From positions 1 to 10,479 of the forward strand of contig JALOTR010000042.1 in the NCBI GenBank assembly GCA_025457805.1: a DNA stretch of 10,479 nucleotides, given 5' to 3'. This DNA is from Akkermansiaceae bacterium. GTDB lineage: Bacteria; Verrucomicrobiota; Verrucomicrobiia; Verrucomicrobiales; Akkermansiaceae. A program made the position numbers and the translations under genes. Shown here piece after piece: positions 1 through 6,617 of this stretch. Each line of letters starts with the position of its first letter. Position 1 is the stretch's first letter. The notes under the pieces were generated by a model. That model was not told where the DNA came from and ran no database searches. It saw nothing but the letters and a program-made list of their open reading frames with translations.

Positions 1-302
1 CCATCGGCGATACCGCGTCGCTCTACACCGTCACCGGCAGCGCCGCGTCCGGCCTCACCCTCAGCTTCGACCGTGAGGAAGACTCCATCGGCGTCGCCAC
101 CCTATCTGTCGAATACGGCACCACCCTCGCCACCTGGCCGGGCTCCGCCACCATCGGGGCCACCTCTTCCGGCCCGGATGGAAACGGCGTCGTAGTCACC
201 GTCAACGCCGTCCCGAATCCCGACGAAGTCACCGTCAACATCCCGGCCTCCAACTCCGCCAGCGGAAAACTTTTCGCCCGCTTGAAAGCCACGCGGCCAT
301 GA
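1..302 (+). CDS. Secreted beta-rich protein, C-terminal end only (5' end outside window)
   Basis: The frame read from position 3 is open to the TGA at 300-302 and encodes 99 residues, so this is the tail of a longer gene. The residues are rich in Thr, Ser, Val and Gly and alternate as in a beta-sandwich: SLYTVTGSAASGLTLSF, then LSVEYGTTLATW, then DGNGVVVTVNA, VTVNIPAS and finally KLFARLKATRP. From memory of the group, this ending (sequence ... W ... DGNGVxVTV ... KLFARLK) is common at the C-terminus of large exported Verrucomicrobia proteins, often carrying LamG/concanavalin-like domains. No catalytic motif is visible in this part. Its stop codon overlaps the ATG of the following sulfatase (ATGA), so the two are probably co-translated and may act on the same polysaccharide. 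The precise family cannot be stated from this fragment. Confidence 0.75.
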   Translation, partial: IGDTASLYTVTGSAASGLTLSFDREEDSIGVATLSVEYGTTLATWPGSATIGATSSGPDGNGVVVTVNAVPNPDEVTVNIPASNSASGKLFARLKATRP

Positions 303-1726
303 AAGTCTTCTGGATCTGCCTCTGCCTCATCCATTTCACTGCTTGTTTCACCCTTGCATCCGGATCCCCGCGCCTGAACCTGCTCTTCGTTCTAACCGAA
401 GATCAGGGTGCGCATGCCGCTTACCTCGGCACGCCCGGCATCAAGACTCCGGCCATTGATGGCCTCGCCTCCACCGGCGTCGTCTTCCCCCATGCCTTCG
501 TCGCCTACCCTGTTTGCTCCGCCTCCAAGGCCTCCATCTACACCGGCCTCCACAATCACAGCAACGGTATCCTCAACAACACCCTCAACCATCACCGCCA
601 TCCCGACAAGGTCACCGCAGCCGAAAAGAATCATCCTCTCTATCAGAAAAACCGCATCCACGCCGAGATCCCCACGCTCATCGAGATCCTGAAAAATGCC
701 GGCTATCACCAGGGAGTCAGCCACAAGCTGCATGTGATTCCGGTAGAGAAATTCCCCTATGATGAATTCCTCAAAGGCAATGGCAAAGCCGTCACCTCCG
801 GTTTCATCTCCCGCGCCAAAGCCGCCGGAAAACCATGGCATTTGTTTTGCAACGTGCCCGATTCACACCGGCCCTACCCTAACAGCGACAATCAGGCCAT
901 CCGCGTGAAACCCGACGAAGTACGGCTTCCACCGTACTTGCCGGACACGCCCGTCGTCCGCAAGGACTGGGCCGAATACCTCGCGGGCATCGAAGAGGTG
1001 GACGCCCACGTCCAAGGCATCCTCGAAGCGCTCCGGGAAAGCGGCGAGGCGGACCGCACCATCGTCGTCTTCCTCGGCGATCACGGCCCCACCTTTGCCC
1101 GCGGCAAGATGACCCTCTACGACGGCGGACTCCGCACCCCGCTCATCATCCGCACTCCCGATGCCAAGCCCGGCCGCCGCGATGACATCCTCGTATCAAC
1201 TGTCGATCTCGCCCCCACCTTGCTCGATCTGTTAGAACTTCCGCCGCTCCCCCAATCCCACGGCCACTCCCTCGCCGCCGTGCTCCGCGATCCCGCCGCG
1301 CCCTCGCCGCGCGAGTTCGTATTTGCCCAGATCTCCAACCGCGGCCCGCTCCCCAACGACGGCATCCAGGAACGCTCCATCCAGGACAAACGCTGGAAAC
1401 TCATCCAACGCTGGAACACCGCCGCCAAGTGGCGGCAAGTCAATGCAGACATCATCCAGCGCAAACCCTGGGGCAACCGCACCTATCAGGAAACCATTCA
1501 AAACAAAGACCGCTTCCCCGAGGCCTTCCGCATCCTTGCCGAACAGTTTCCCCAAACACTCAAAGGAAGCGTGCCCGAAATCGAACTCTTCGACCTCAGC
1601 AACGATCCCTTCGAAATGAAAAACCTCGCCACGGATCCCTCTCACGCCGACCAACTCGAACGCCTCAAGTCCGCATTGCTGGCCTGGCGGAAACAAACCC
1701 GCGATTCATCCACGATTGACCCATAG
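299..1726 (+). CDS. Secreted sulfatase, N-sulfoglucosamine sulfohydrolase (SGSH)-like
   Basis: The 475-residue protein has a signal peptide (about residues 1-22) and the alkaline-phosphatase-like sulfatase fold, and would hydrolyse sulfate esters or N-sulfates on a glycan outside the cytoplasm. Metal and active-site motifs appear in order: TEDQG at 33-37 (E-D where many sulfatases have D-D), the nucleophile motif CSASKASIYTG at 73-83, SHKLH at 141-145, and GDHG followed by K270 in GKMTLYDGG. The ED pair, the GDHGPTFARGKMTLYDGGLR stretch and the C-terminal LFDLSNDPFEMKNLA resemble bacterial SGSH-type sulfatases. C73 is the residue expected to become formylglycine. The surrounding motif is atypical: Ala replaces Pro and Lys replaces the conserved Arg of C-x-P-S-R. 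The start overlaps the stop of the upstream gene by 4 bp, with no clear Shine-Dalgarno. SGSH-like is a resemblance; the true substrate is unknown. Confidence 0.9.
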   Translation: MKVFWICLCLIHFTACFTLASGSPRLNLLFVLTEDQGAHAAYLGTPGIKTPAIDGLASTGVVFPHAFVAYPVCSASKASIYTGLHNHSNGILNNTLNHHRHPDKVTAAEKNHPLYQKNRIHAEIPTLIEILKNAGYHQGVSHKLHVIPVEKFPYDEFLKGNGKAVTSGFISRAKAAGKPWHLFCNVPDSHRPYPNSDNQAIRVKPDEVRLPPYLPDTPVVRKDWAEYLAGIEEVDAHVQGILEALRESGEADRTIVVFLGDHGPTFARGKMTLYDGGLRTPLIIRTPDAKPGRRDDILVSTVDLAPTLLDLLELPPLPQSHGHSLAAVLRDPAAPSPREFVFAQISNRGPLPNDGIQERSIQDKRWKLIQRWNTAAKWRQVNADIIQRKPWGNRTYQETIQNKDRFPEAFRILAEQFPQTLKGSVPEIELFDLSNDPFEMKNLATDPSHADQLERLKSALLAWRKQTRDSSTIDP

Positions 1727-1878
1727 CAAAGTCAGGCTGCCATCACCCATGGCTACGCCGCCCTCCCCGGCACCACGAACCTTACGGATCTCACGACTCC
1801 TCAATCCCTTCCTATCCCTTACTATCGGGAATCCTCTCAACCGATCAGTGAGTTGAAAGGTTTACATAATACTCTCAC

Positions 1879-1900
1879 TTTCCGTGCATTTTGTGCATTG
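1879..1900. repeat. Short-period repeat patch, period 9
   Basis: CGTGCATT at 1883-1890 recurs as TGTGCATT at 1892-1899, giving a 9-base period. It is the first of three similar patches in this gap. Confidence 0.5.
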
Positions 1901-1959
1901 CCCATTTTCCCGTCTTGAATCGTGCTCTGAACACTGCCGAAAACTTCATGCCTTCTCAC

Positions 1960-1991
1960 AAATCCGCGTCCATCCGAGTCCATCTGCGGTT
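1960..1991. repeat. Short-period repeat patch, period 10
   Basis: Three adjacent 10-base units are visible: ATCCGCGTCC (1962-1971), ATCCGAGTCC (1972-1981) and ATCTGCGGTT (1982-1991), preceded by AA. From memory, sequences of the type AATCCGCGTCCATC...GCGGTT recur in intergenic regions of many environmental bacterial genomes, including PVC members. I know of no established function. Confidence 0.7.
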
Positions 1992-2025
1992 CATTTTCTC
2001 TTTGTCGCCCCTCTTGGAATCTTCC

Positions 2026-2058
2026 TCTTGTGTCTTCAAGTCTTGCGTCTTGCGTCTC
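2026..2058. repeat. Short-period repeat patch, period 7
   Basis: CTTGCGT occurs twice in tandem (2042-2048 and 2049-2055) and is followed by CTC. A related TCTTGTGTCT lies just upstream at 2026-2035. On the reverse strand it reads as purine-rich GACGCAAGACGCAAG, like the other two patches. Confidence 0.6.
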
Positions 2059-2234
2059 GACCCACGACATTAGCCACCGGGTCGTCACCACCGATTGCAA
2101 CCTCGCCGCCGTCGCCATCATCTTTGCATCATCTTCGGTGGCGCATGCTTCACCCGCCAATCCGGCACTGATACAGTGGAGTCGCAGTGGAAGTTTGCCC
2201 GTGTTGGTTTTGAAAGTCCCTTCACAAAGTCCCC

Positions 2235-2915
2235 ATGAGAATCCTGCTCGTCGAAGATTCCAAGCGACTGCGCGAAACCGTGGCCAAAGTCATGAGACGC
2301 TCGGGTTACAGGGTTGACGAAAGTGGCGACGGTGAGGAGGCGCTGTGGAAAGCGCGTGAAAATGCCTATGATGCCATCATCCTCGACATCATGCTCCCCG
2401 GCCGGAACGGCCTGGAGATACTCGAAACACTGCGCCAGGAGCGGTGCGTGGTGCCGGTCCTCTTGTTGACAGCACGGGATACCGTCGGGGACCGGGTGCA
2501 GGGCTTGCGGCAGGGTGCCGACGATTACCTGTGCAAGCCATTTGCGTTGGAGGAGTTGCTGGCCCGCGTCGAGGTGCTGTGCCGCCGGGGCTACGGGCAG
2601 CGTGTCCCATTGATTTATATCGGGGATTTGGAAGTTGATACGGTCGCCCGGAGAGCGGTCCGCGCCGGACACTCACTCGACTTGACGGCACGCGAATTTT
2701 CCCTGCTCGAACTGCTGGCTCTCAACCCGGGTGCGGTCCTGTCCCGAACACGCATCGAGGAACACATCTACGACGATTGGGTTTCCCCCATGAGCAACGT
2801 GGTGGATTCGACGGTTTACGCGCTTCGGAAAAAACTCGCCGTGACCCCGGAACTTCCGCAGCTCATTCATACCCGCCGCAGGCAGGGATACATCCTCGAG
2901 GAACGAAGCAAATGA
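2235..2915 (+). CDS. OmpR/PhoB-family response regulator
   Basis: The 226-residue cytoplasmic protein is of normal length for the family. The receiver domain covers about 1-115: acidic pair E7-D8, phospho-acceptor D51 in LDIMLPGRNG, T79 in LLLTA, and K101 in LCKPF. A winged-helix DNA-binding domain covers about 125-222: LTAREFSLLELL at 150-161, the recognition-helix region with VVDSTVYALRKKL at 189-201, and the wing motif HTRRRQGYIL at 212-221. Phosphorylation by the partner kinase, encoded by the next gene with a 4-bp overlap, would control DNA binding. The ATG at 2235 begins MRILLVEDS, the normal first beta strand, so the start is well supported even though CCCC rather than a Shine-Dalgarno sits directly upstream. 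The regulon is not deducible; the downstream EF-hand gene is the nearest candidate target. Confidence 0.95.
   Translation: MRILLVEDSKRLRETVAKVMRRSGYRVDESGDGEEALWKARENAYDAIILDIMLPGRNGLEILETLRQERCVVPVLLLTARDTVGDRVQGLRQGADDYLCKPFALEELLARVEVLCRRGYGQRVPLIYIGDLEVDTVARRAVRAGHSLDLTAREFSLLELLALNPGAVLSRTRIEEHIYDDWVSPMSNVVDSTVYALRKKLAVTPELPQLIHTRRRQGYILEERSK
2898..2901 (+). promoter_or_regulatory. Ribosome binding site GAGG for the histidine kinase
   Basis: GAGG lies 10 bases before the ATG at 2912, inside the end of the response regulator gene. It supports that ATG over the in-frame ATG at 2777, which would place 45 residues of shadow sequence before the first membrane segment. It is one of the few recognisable Shine-Dalgarno-like sites in the window. 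Confidence 0.55.
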
Positions 2916-4318
2916 AGTCGATCCGCCGCCGCTTGATCCTGTGGCTGCTGCCGGGCTTTGCCATGCTCTGGCTGGCAGGAGGGACGGCTGTCTATTTTCT
3001 GTTCCAAGCTTCGGAGTTCGCACGGATCGACAACGAGATCGAGGATCTCGAACGCTCGGTGCGTTTGCTCACGGCGGCGGAGACCGCCAAGGAACATCCC
3101 GGCACGGGCTACGGCCCCAGGCTAAGGCGGGTGCGCCTCCCGGAATTCGACGAGCCGGGGAGTGGCTTTTATTATGCGGTCTTCACCGAAACCGGGGAAC
3201 CGCTACAACAATCTCCATCGCTGGATGGACGAAACCTTCCCGCAGCGAAACCCGATGGGGGAGCATCAAACATCCGCCTCGAAGACGGAGAACATGTAAG
3301 GATGAAAGCAGCACCGCTGGGCGATGGCCGGCGCGGAGGAGGCCGGGCGCGCGCGGGTGGTAAAACGCAATCCGGCATCGCGGTGGTGGCCGTCAGTCTG
3401 GAGGAAGTCCGGAAATCGCTTGCCACGCTCGTCGTCGGAATGGTGATCACAGGGGGAATCGGCTCGGCAGCCTGTGCCCTGCTCATCGGCCTGGCCCTGC
3501 GCGACGGTTTGAAACCACTCAGAGTGCTGGGCCGCGAGGTTGCCCGAATCACCCCGCAGTCGCTCTCCTCCCGATGCAGTACCGATGGACTCCCGCGCGA
3601 AATCGAACCGGTGGTCAGTCTGCTCAACCAACTGCTCGACCGGTTCGAGGAGGGCTTTCACCGCGAGCGAAGATTCAGTGCCGACCTAGCGCACGAACTC
3701 CGCACCCCGCTCGCGGAATCACGTAGCCTCATCGAGATGGGATTGCGCTATCCGGATGAAATGAACGCAAGTCAGCAGCAGGAAATCCTGCTCGCATCGG
3801 CGCGGATGGAGCGGATTGTCAATGCCATGCTGCAACTGGCGCGCTGCGAAGCCACCGCGGCAAGGGACGACGAAGTCATCGGGCTGAGGCACCTGGTGGA
3901 GGCATCCTGGAACCCATGCCGAGTAGTGGCAGAAGAACGCGGGATCCATCTGCACATCGATTTGCCACCGGACGGAACCGTTCGCGGCAGCGCGGATTTA
4001 TGGTCACTGCTGGTCGGCAATCTCCTGGCAAATGCCAGCGTTTACGCGCCAGAGAAATCATCGGTTTCTGTCTCGGGAAACAACGAGATCCTGCTCCGCA
4101 TCGTCAATCCGGCACCGGACATCCGGCAGGAGGACCTGGACCGGATGTTCGACCGCTTCTGGCGGGCTGATCAGGTCCGTTCCGGTGATCAGCACAGCGG
4201 CCTTGGCCTCCCCATCGCCCGTGCCTGCGCGGATGCCATGGGTTTGTCGCTCACCGCATCGCTCGAGGCAAGTGAGGGTTTGGCAGCGCCAATGCTGTCG
4301 TTTTGCATCAGGAGATGA
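2912..4318 (+). CDS. Membrane sensor histidine kinase, partner of the upstream regulator
   Basis: The 468-residue inner-membrane protein starts at the ATG that overlaps the regulator's stop (ATGA). Transmembrane segment 1 is at about 8-31 and segment 2 at about 172-196, enclosing a sensor region of roughly 140 residues that includes an Arg/Gly-rich stretch (about 140-150). A HAMP-like linker follows at about 197-250. The HisKA helix carries FSADLAHELRTPL with H261 as the phospho-acceptor. The ATP-binding domain has an N-box (N370, N374 in GNLLANASVYAP), an F-box-like FDRFWRAD at 413-420 and the G2 box SGLGLPIAR at 429-437. The usual DxGxG G1 box is replaced by VNPAPDI at 398-404, as in some heavy-metal-sensor-type kinases in my recollection. 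The signal sensed is unknown. It probably phosphorylates D51 of the regulator. Confidence 0.93.
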   Translation: MKSIRRRLILWLLPGFAMLWLAGGTAVYFLFQASEFARIDNEIEDLERSVRLLTAAETAKEHPGTGYGPRLRRVRLPEFDEPGSGFYYAVFTETGEPLQQSPSLDGRNLPAAKPDGGASNIRLEDGEHVRMKAAPLGDGRRGGGRARAGGKTQSGIAVVAVSLEEVRKSLATLVVGMVITGGIGSAACALLIGLALRDGLKPLRVLGREVARITPQSLSSRCSTDGLPREIEPVVSLLNQLLDRFEEGFHRERRFSADLAHELRTPLAESRSLIEMGLRYPDEMNASQQQEILLASARMERIVNAMLQLARCEATAARDDEVIGLRHLVEASWNPCRVVAEERGIHLHIDLPPDGTVRGSADLWSLLVGNLLANASVYAPEKSSVSVSGNNEILLRIVNPAPDIRQEDLDRMFDRFWRADQVRSGDQHSGLGLPIARACADAMGLSLTASLEASEGLAAPMLSFCIRR

Positions 4319-4434
4319 GTGCCCCGGTTGTATGCAGATGAAAAATTCGTCGCACATCACCTTGCCATCATCTTGGGATGTTATCTTGAGCTCGCCAATC
4401 AGGCGGAACCCATAACCATAAAGAACCAAGAACC

Positions 4435-4782
4435 ATGAAAACTATCGCAATCGGAATCGTTGCCATGCTGGGCCTCACAGGAGCACTGCATGCGAAAAAA
4501 GGAGAACGCAAGGGCGGCGACGGCCAGTTGTTTGCCAAGCTGGACGCCAATGGCGACGGCGTGGTCAGCAAACAGGAATGGCTGAACGGACCTGCCAAAA
4601 AAATCAAACCCGAAGGCAAGGCCGATGCTCGGTTTGCAAAACTCGACAAGGATGGCGACGGCGCGCTCGACAAAAACGAGTGGAGCGCCGTGCGGCCGGG
4701 CAAAGGCAAACCCAATCGCGGGCAGGAAGGCGCGCAGGGACGGAACGGCGCCGGCAAACGCGGCGCCGGCGGGCGTCGATAA
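4435..4782 (+). CDS. Small secreted protein with two EF-hands
   Basis: The 115-residue protein has a signal peptide with probable cleavage after LHA (residue 20). Two canonical 12-residue calcium-binding loops follow: D37-A-N39-G-D41-G-V-V-S45-K-Q-E48 and D71-K-D73-G-D75-G-A-L-D79-K-N-E82. All ligand positions are intact, each loop is preceded by FAKL, and each is followed by Trp. The tail (about 88-115) is basic and rich in Gly and Arg and is probably unfolded. Small exported EF-hand proteins next to a regulator/kinase pair occur in several bacterial groups. A calcium-binding periplasmic partner or target of the kinase is a reasonable inference but is not shown. The gene starts 116 bp after the kinase stop, so it may have its own promoter, although I could not identify one. 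Confidence 0.9.
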   Translation: MKTIAIGIVAMLGLTGALHAKKGERKGGDGQLFAKLDANGDGVVSKQEWLNGPAKKIKPEGKADARFAKLDKDGDGALDKNEWSAVRPGKGKPNRGQEGAQGRNGAGKRGAGGRR

Positions 4783-4822
4783 CTCACATCCGATCCTCGG
4801 AATCCCCTCGCATCGGGAATCT

Positions 4823-4853
4823 CAGGCACCGCTCCCGATGGAGCGGTGTCCTG
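4823..4853 (+). terminator. Hairpin, likely rho-independent terminator
   Basis: CAGG plus CACCGCTCC (4823-4835) pairs with GGAGCGGTG (4840-4848) and CCTG (4850-4853). This gives 13 base pairs with a CGAT loop and one bulged T at 4849, followed by CTTTTC at 4854-4859. It lies 40 bases after the EF-hand stop. The T-run is short (4), so termination strength is uncertain, and the hairpin is also part of the larger palindromic element. Confidence 0.6.
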
Positions 4854-4916
4854 CTTTTCAGGAATGGCCGCTTGCCGTTTCCACCATCCGCCTTGTGCGG
4901 AAACGGCACCGCTCCA
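4839..4916. repeat. Palindromic intergenic element with nested inverted repeats
   Basis: TGGAGCGGTG (4839-4848) and CACCGCTCCA (4907-4916) are perfect 10-base inverted ends of a 78-bp unit. Inside it, TGCCGTTTCC (4873-4882) and GGAAACGGCA (4899-4908) form a second perfect 10-base inverted repeat, and CCTG/CAGG (4850-4853, 4859-4862) a small hairpin. GGCACCGCTCC also occurs as a direct copy at 4825-4835 and 4905-4915. The layout resembles a dispersed palindromic repeat or a small non-autonomous element. No transposase is present. Confidence 0.6.
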
Positions 4917-5074
4917 AAGCTGACCTCCGAATGAACAAGCACAGGCACCTGATTCAGTAAACTCACCCACCTCACCACATCCCCGAGCGCCTGCAGTCAT
5001 CTTCCCGCTCGTCCATCCAAGCGGAGAGCAATGAGGAAACAGTCCGGCTTCCACGCCTTCGTCACCCCAAAAAC

Positions 5075-6514
5075 ATGAAAGCCTTTATCATCGCGTGGAT
5101 CCTCGCCGCGTCCCCCGCCTGCTTCGCGGCGTCGAATTCCCGCCCCAACATCGTCGTCATCTACACCGACGATCAAGGCTACGCGGACATCGCCATCCAA
5201 GGTCAGGAAAAGGACCTCCACACTCCCAATCTCGACCGCCTTGCCCGCGAGGGAGCCCGCTGCACCGCCGGTTATTCCACCGCACCACAGTGCTCACCGG
5301 CACGCGTCGGCCTGCTCAGTGGAAGATATCAACAACGGCTTGGAATCGATACCATCCCCGATCTCCCGCTCGACACCTCGGTCCCGCTCATTTCCAACAT
5401 GCTCAAGCCCGCAGGCTACACCTCATGCATGGTCGGCAAATGGCACCTGGAACCCAATCCAGTTTGTCGGAAATGGATCGCCGAGCACCTACCCCACCTT
5501 GCGGACAAACGCGGTCGCGTGCCCATCCCGTTTGCAAAACAAATCCCCTACCTGCCCGGCGCACGCGGATTCGACCGCTTCTTCTGCGGGGAAATGAACC
5601 GCGCCTACGCCAATTTCACCCGCAGCGGCGATCCCATCGACGCCACCCACATCGACGAAAAGGGCTTTCGCGTGGACATCCAAACCGACGCCGCCGTTTC
5701 CTTCATCCGCAAGCACGAGGGCGGACCATTCTTCCTCTATCTGTCATACTACGCCCCGCACACGCCGCTGGCATTGCCGGAACCTTACGCCTCCCACTTC
5801 ACAGCCGACATGCCGCTGCGCCGCCGTGCCGCCCTCGCCATGATCCACGCCATCGATCATGGAGTCGGCCGCATCCTCGCCGAACTTGAATCCCGAGGTC
5901 TTGCCGACAACACCCTCATCTTCTTTTCCAGCGACAATGGCGCTCCCCTTCACCAACGCCGCGATACACCTCTCGACAAGGACATGGGTGGCTGGGACGG
6001 GTCGCTCAACACCCCATGGGTCGGGGAAAAAGGCATGCTATCGGAAGGAGGCATCCGCGTCCCATTCCTCGTCAAGTGGCCTGGTGTCATTCCTCCTGGC
6101 ACCATTTACGAACACCCGGTTTCCCAACTCGACATCGCCACCACCTCGGTCGCAGCCGCCGGACTCAAACCCGCCGCCAACCTTGATGGCATCGACCTCA
6201 AACCATTCCTATCTTCGCCATCTGCCCCGCCACCCACCCGCGCCCTCCACTGGCGTTTCTGGAACCAGATCGCCATCCGCTCAGGCAATTGGAAATACCT
6301 CTGCGTAAACGCCGACAAGGAACTCCTCTTTGACCTCAAGAGCGATCTCCATGAGAATGCCAACCTGATTGCCGATCACCCTGAGAAAGCCGCCGAACTT
6401 CGCAAACTGTCCCACGAGTGGGCAGCAGAACTCACCCCTCCGGGTCCGCCAAAAGGGAAAACCGATCCTCAAGAGAAAAACTGGTATCAACGTTACTTCA
6501 AAATCGAACTCTAG
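5075..6514 (+). CDS. Secreted sulfatase, arylsulfatase-A type
   Basis: The 479-residue protein has a signal peptide with probable cleavage near residues 18-19 (ACFAA). The sulfatase motifs are complete: metal-binding TDDQG with D32-D33, the nucleophile motif CSPARVGLLSGRY with C73 to become formylglycine and R77, GKWHL with K122 and H124, the SSDNG metal site with D287-N288, and GEKGMLSEGGIRVP with K319. The C-terminal subdomain includes WKYLC and a LFDLKSDLHENANL segment. It would remove sulfate esters from a carbohydrate or aryl substrate in the periplasm or outside the cell. Relative to compact relatives, the region after GKWH (about 125-200) is long and contains C131 and C171, probably shaping the substrate pocket. 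The gene stands alone, with 292 bp upstream and 103 bp downstream, and no clear Shine-Dalgarno precedes the ATG. The substrate is unknown. Confidence 0.95.
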   Translation: MKAFIIAWILAASPACFAASNSRPNIVVIYTDDQGYADIAIQGQEKDLHTPNLDRLAREGARCTAGYSTAPQCSPARVGLLSGRYQQRLGIDTIPDLPLDTSVPLISNMLKPAGYTSCMVGKWHLEPNPVCRKWIAEHLPHLADKRGRVPIPFAKQIPYLPGARGFDRFFCGEMNRAYANFTRSGDPIDATHIDEKGFRVDIQTDAAVSFIRKHEGGPFFLYLSYYAPHTPLALPEPYASHFTADMPLRRRAALAMIHAIDHGVGRILAELESRGLADNTLIFFSSDNGAPLHQRRDTPLDKDMGGWDGSLNTPWVGEKGMLSEGGIRVPFLVKWPGVIPPGTIYEHPVSQLDIATTSVAAAGLKPAANLDGIDLKPFLSSPSAPPPTRALHWRFWNQIAIRSGNWKYLCVNADKELLFDLKSDLHENANLIADHPEKAAELRKLSHEWAAELTPPGPPKGKTDPQEKNWYQRYFKIEL

Positions 6515-6552
6515 CCCATCACAATGCCCTGAGCGGTAAACCTGCGGATGAG

Positions 6553-6580
6553 GGAACATCCTTGTGTGAGTGGGAAGTCA
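6553..6580 (+). promoter_or_regulatory. Possible ECF-type promoter before the sigma factor gene
   Basis: GGAAC at 6553-6557 resembles an ECF -35 element, and GTCA at 6577-6580 resembles the core of a -10 element. The start-to-start spacing is 24 bases, one or two longer than common for sigma-E-like promoters. Position (38 bases before the sigma gene ATG) suggests autoregulation. Promoter preferences of PVC-type ECF factors are poorly known to me, so this is tentative. Confidence 0.25.
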
Positions 6581-6617
6581 CATCAGATTTCCCGAGACGC
6601 CCCAACCCGGTCGCGCC

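Larger units (their letters stand above)
1727..2234. other. 508-bp non-coding gap with short repeats
   Basis: No convincing gene lies here. The short open frames on both strands are composed of repeat-derived text and have no recognisable domain. Three patches of short-period repeats lie at 1879-1900, 1960-1991 and 2026-2058 and are listed separately. The first 190 bases after the sulfatase stop remain open in its frame and contain a peptide that looks like a scrap of a secreted domain (see findings). I saw no convincing hairpin terminator after 1726 and no confident promoter before the response regulator at 2235. Confidence 0.6.

Noticed and set aside
1837..2160. Reverse-strand open frame of 107 codons in the intergenic gap
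   Set aside because: Its translation (for example VETQDARLEDTRG and QMDSDGRGF) is simply the short-period repeats read as protein. Such frames are common artefacts.
2777..2911. Upstream in-frame start that would lengthen the histidine kinase by 45 residues
   Set aside because: The extension lies wholly inside the regulator gene and has no domain character. The ATG at 2912 has a GAGG site, a stop/start overlap and a membrane helix right after it.
3172..3661. Reverse-strand frames opposite the kinase sensor region
   Set aside because: They overlap each other and a confident gene and show only Arg/Pro/Ser-rich shadow composition.
4740..4770. GGCGCCGGC direct repeat at the 3' end of the EF-hand gene
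   Set aside because: It encodes the Gly/Arg-rich tail, lies before the stop codon and is not followed by a T-run, so it is more likely low-complexity coding than a terminator.
4368..5054. Reverse-strand open frame of 228 codons opposite the EF-hand gene and the palindrome
   Set aside because: The product is low-complexity Ser/Pro/Arg text without motifs, and it crosses the terminator hairpin and a clearly coding EF-hand gene.
6570..6617. Earlier ATG for the sigma factor
   Set aside because: The extra 16 residues are not sigma-like and would be translated through the candidate promoter. The ATG at 6618 gives a normal ECF length.
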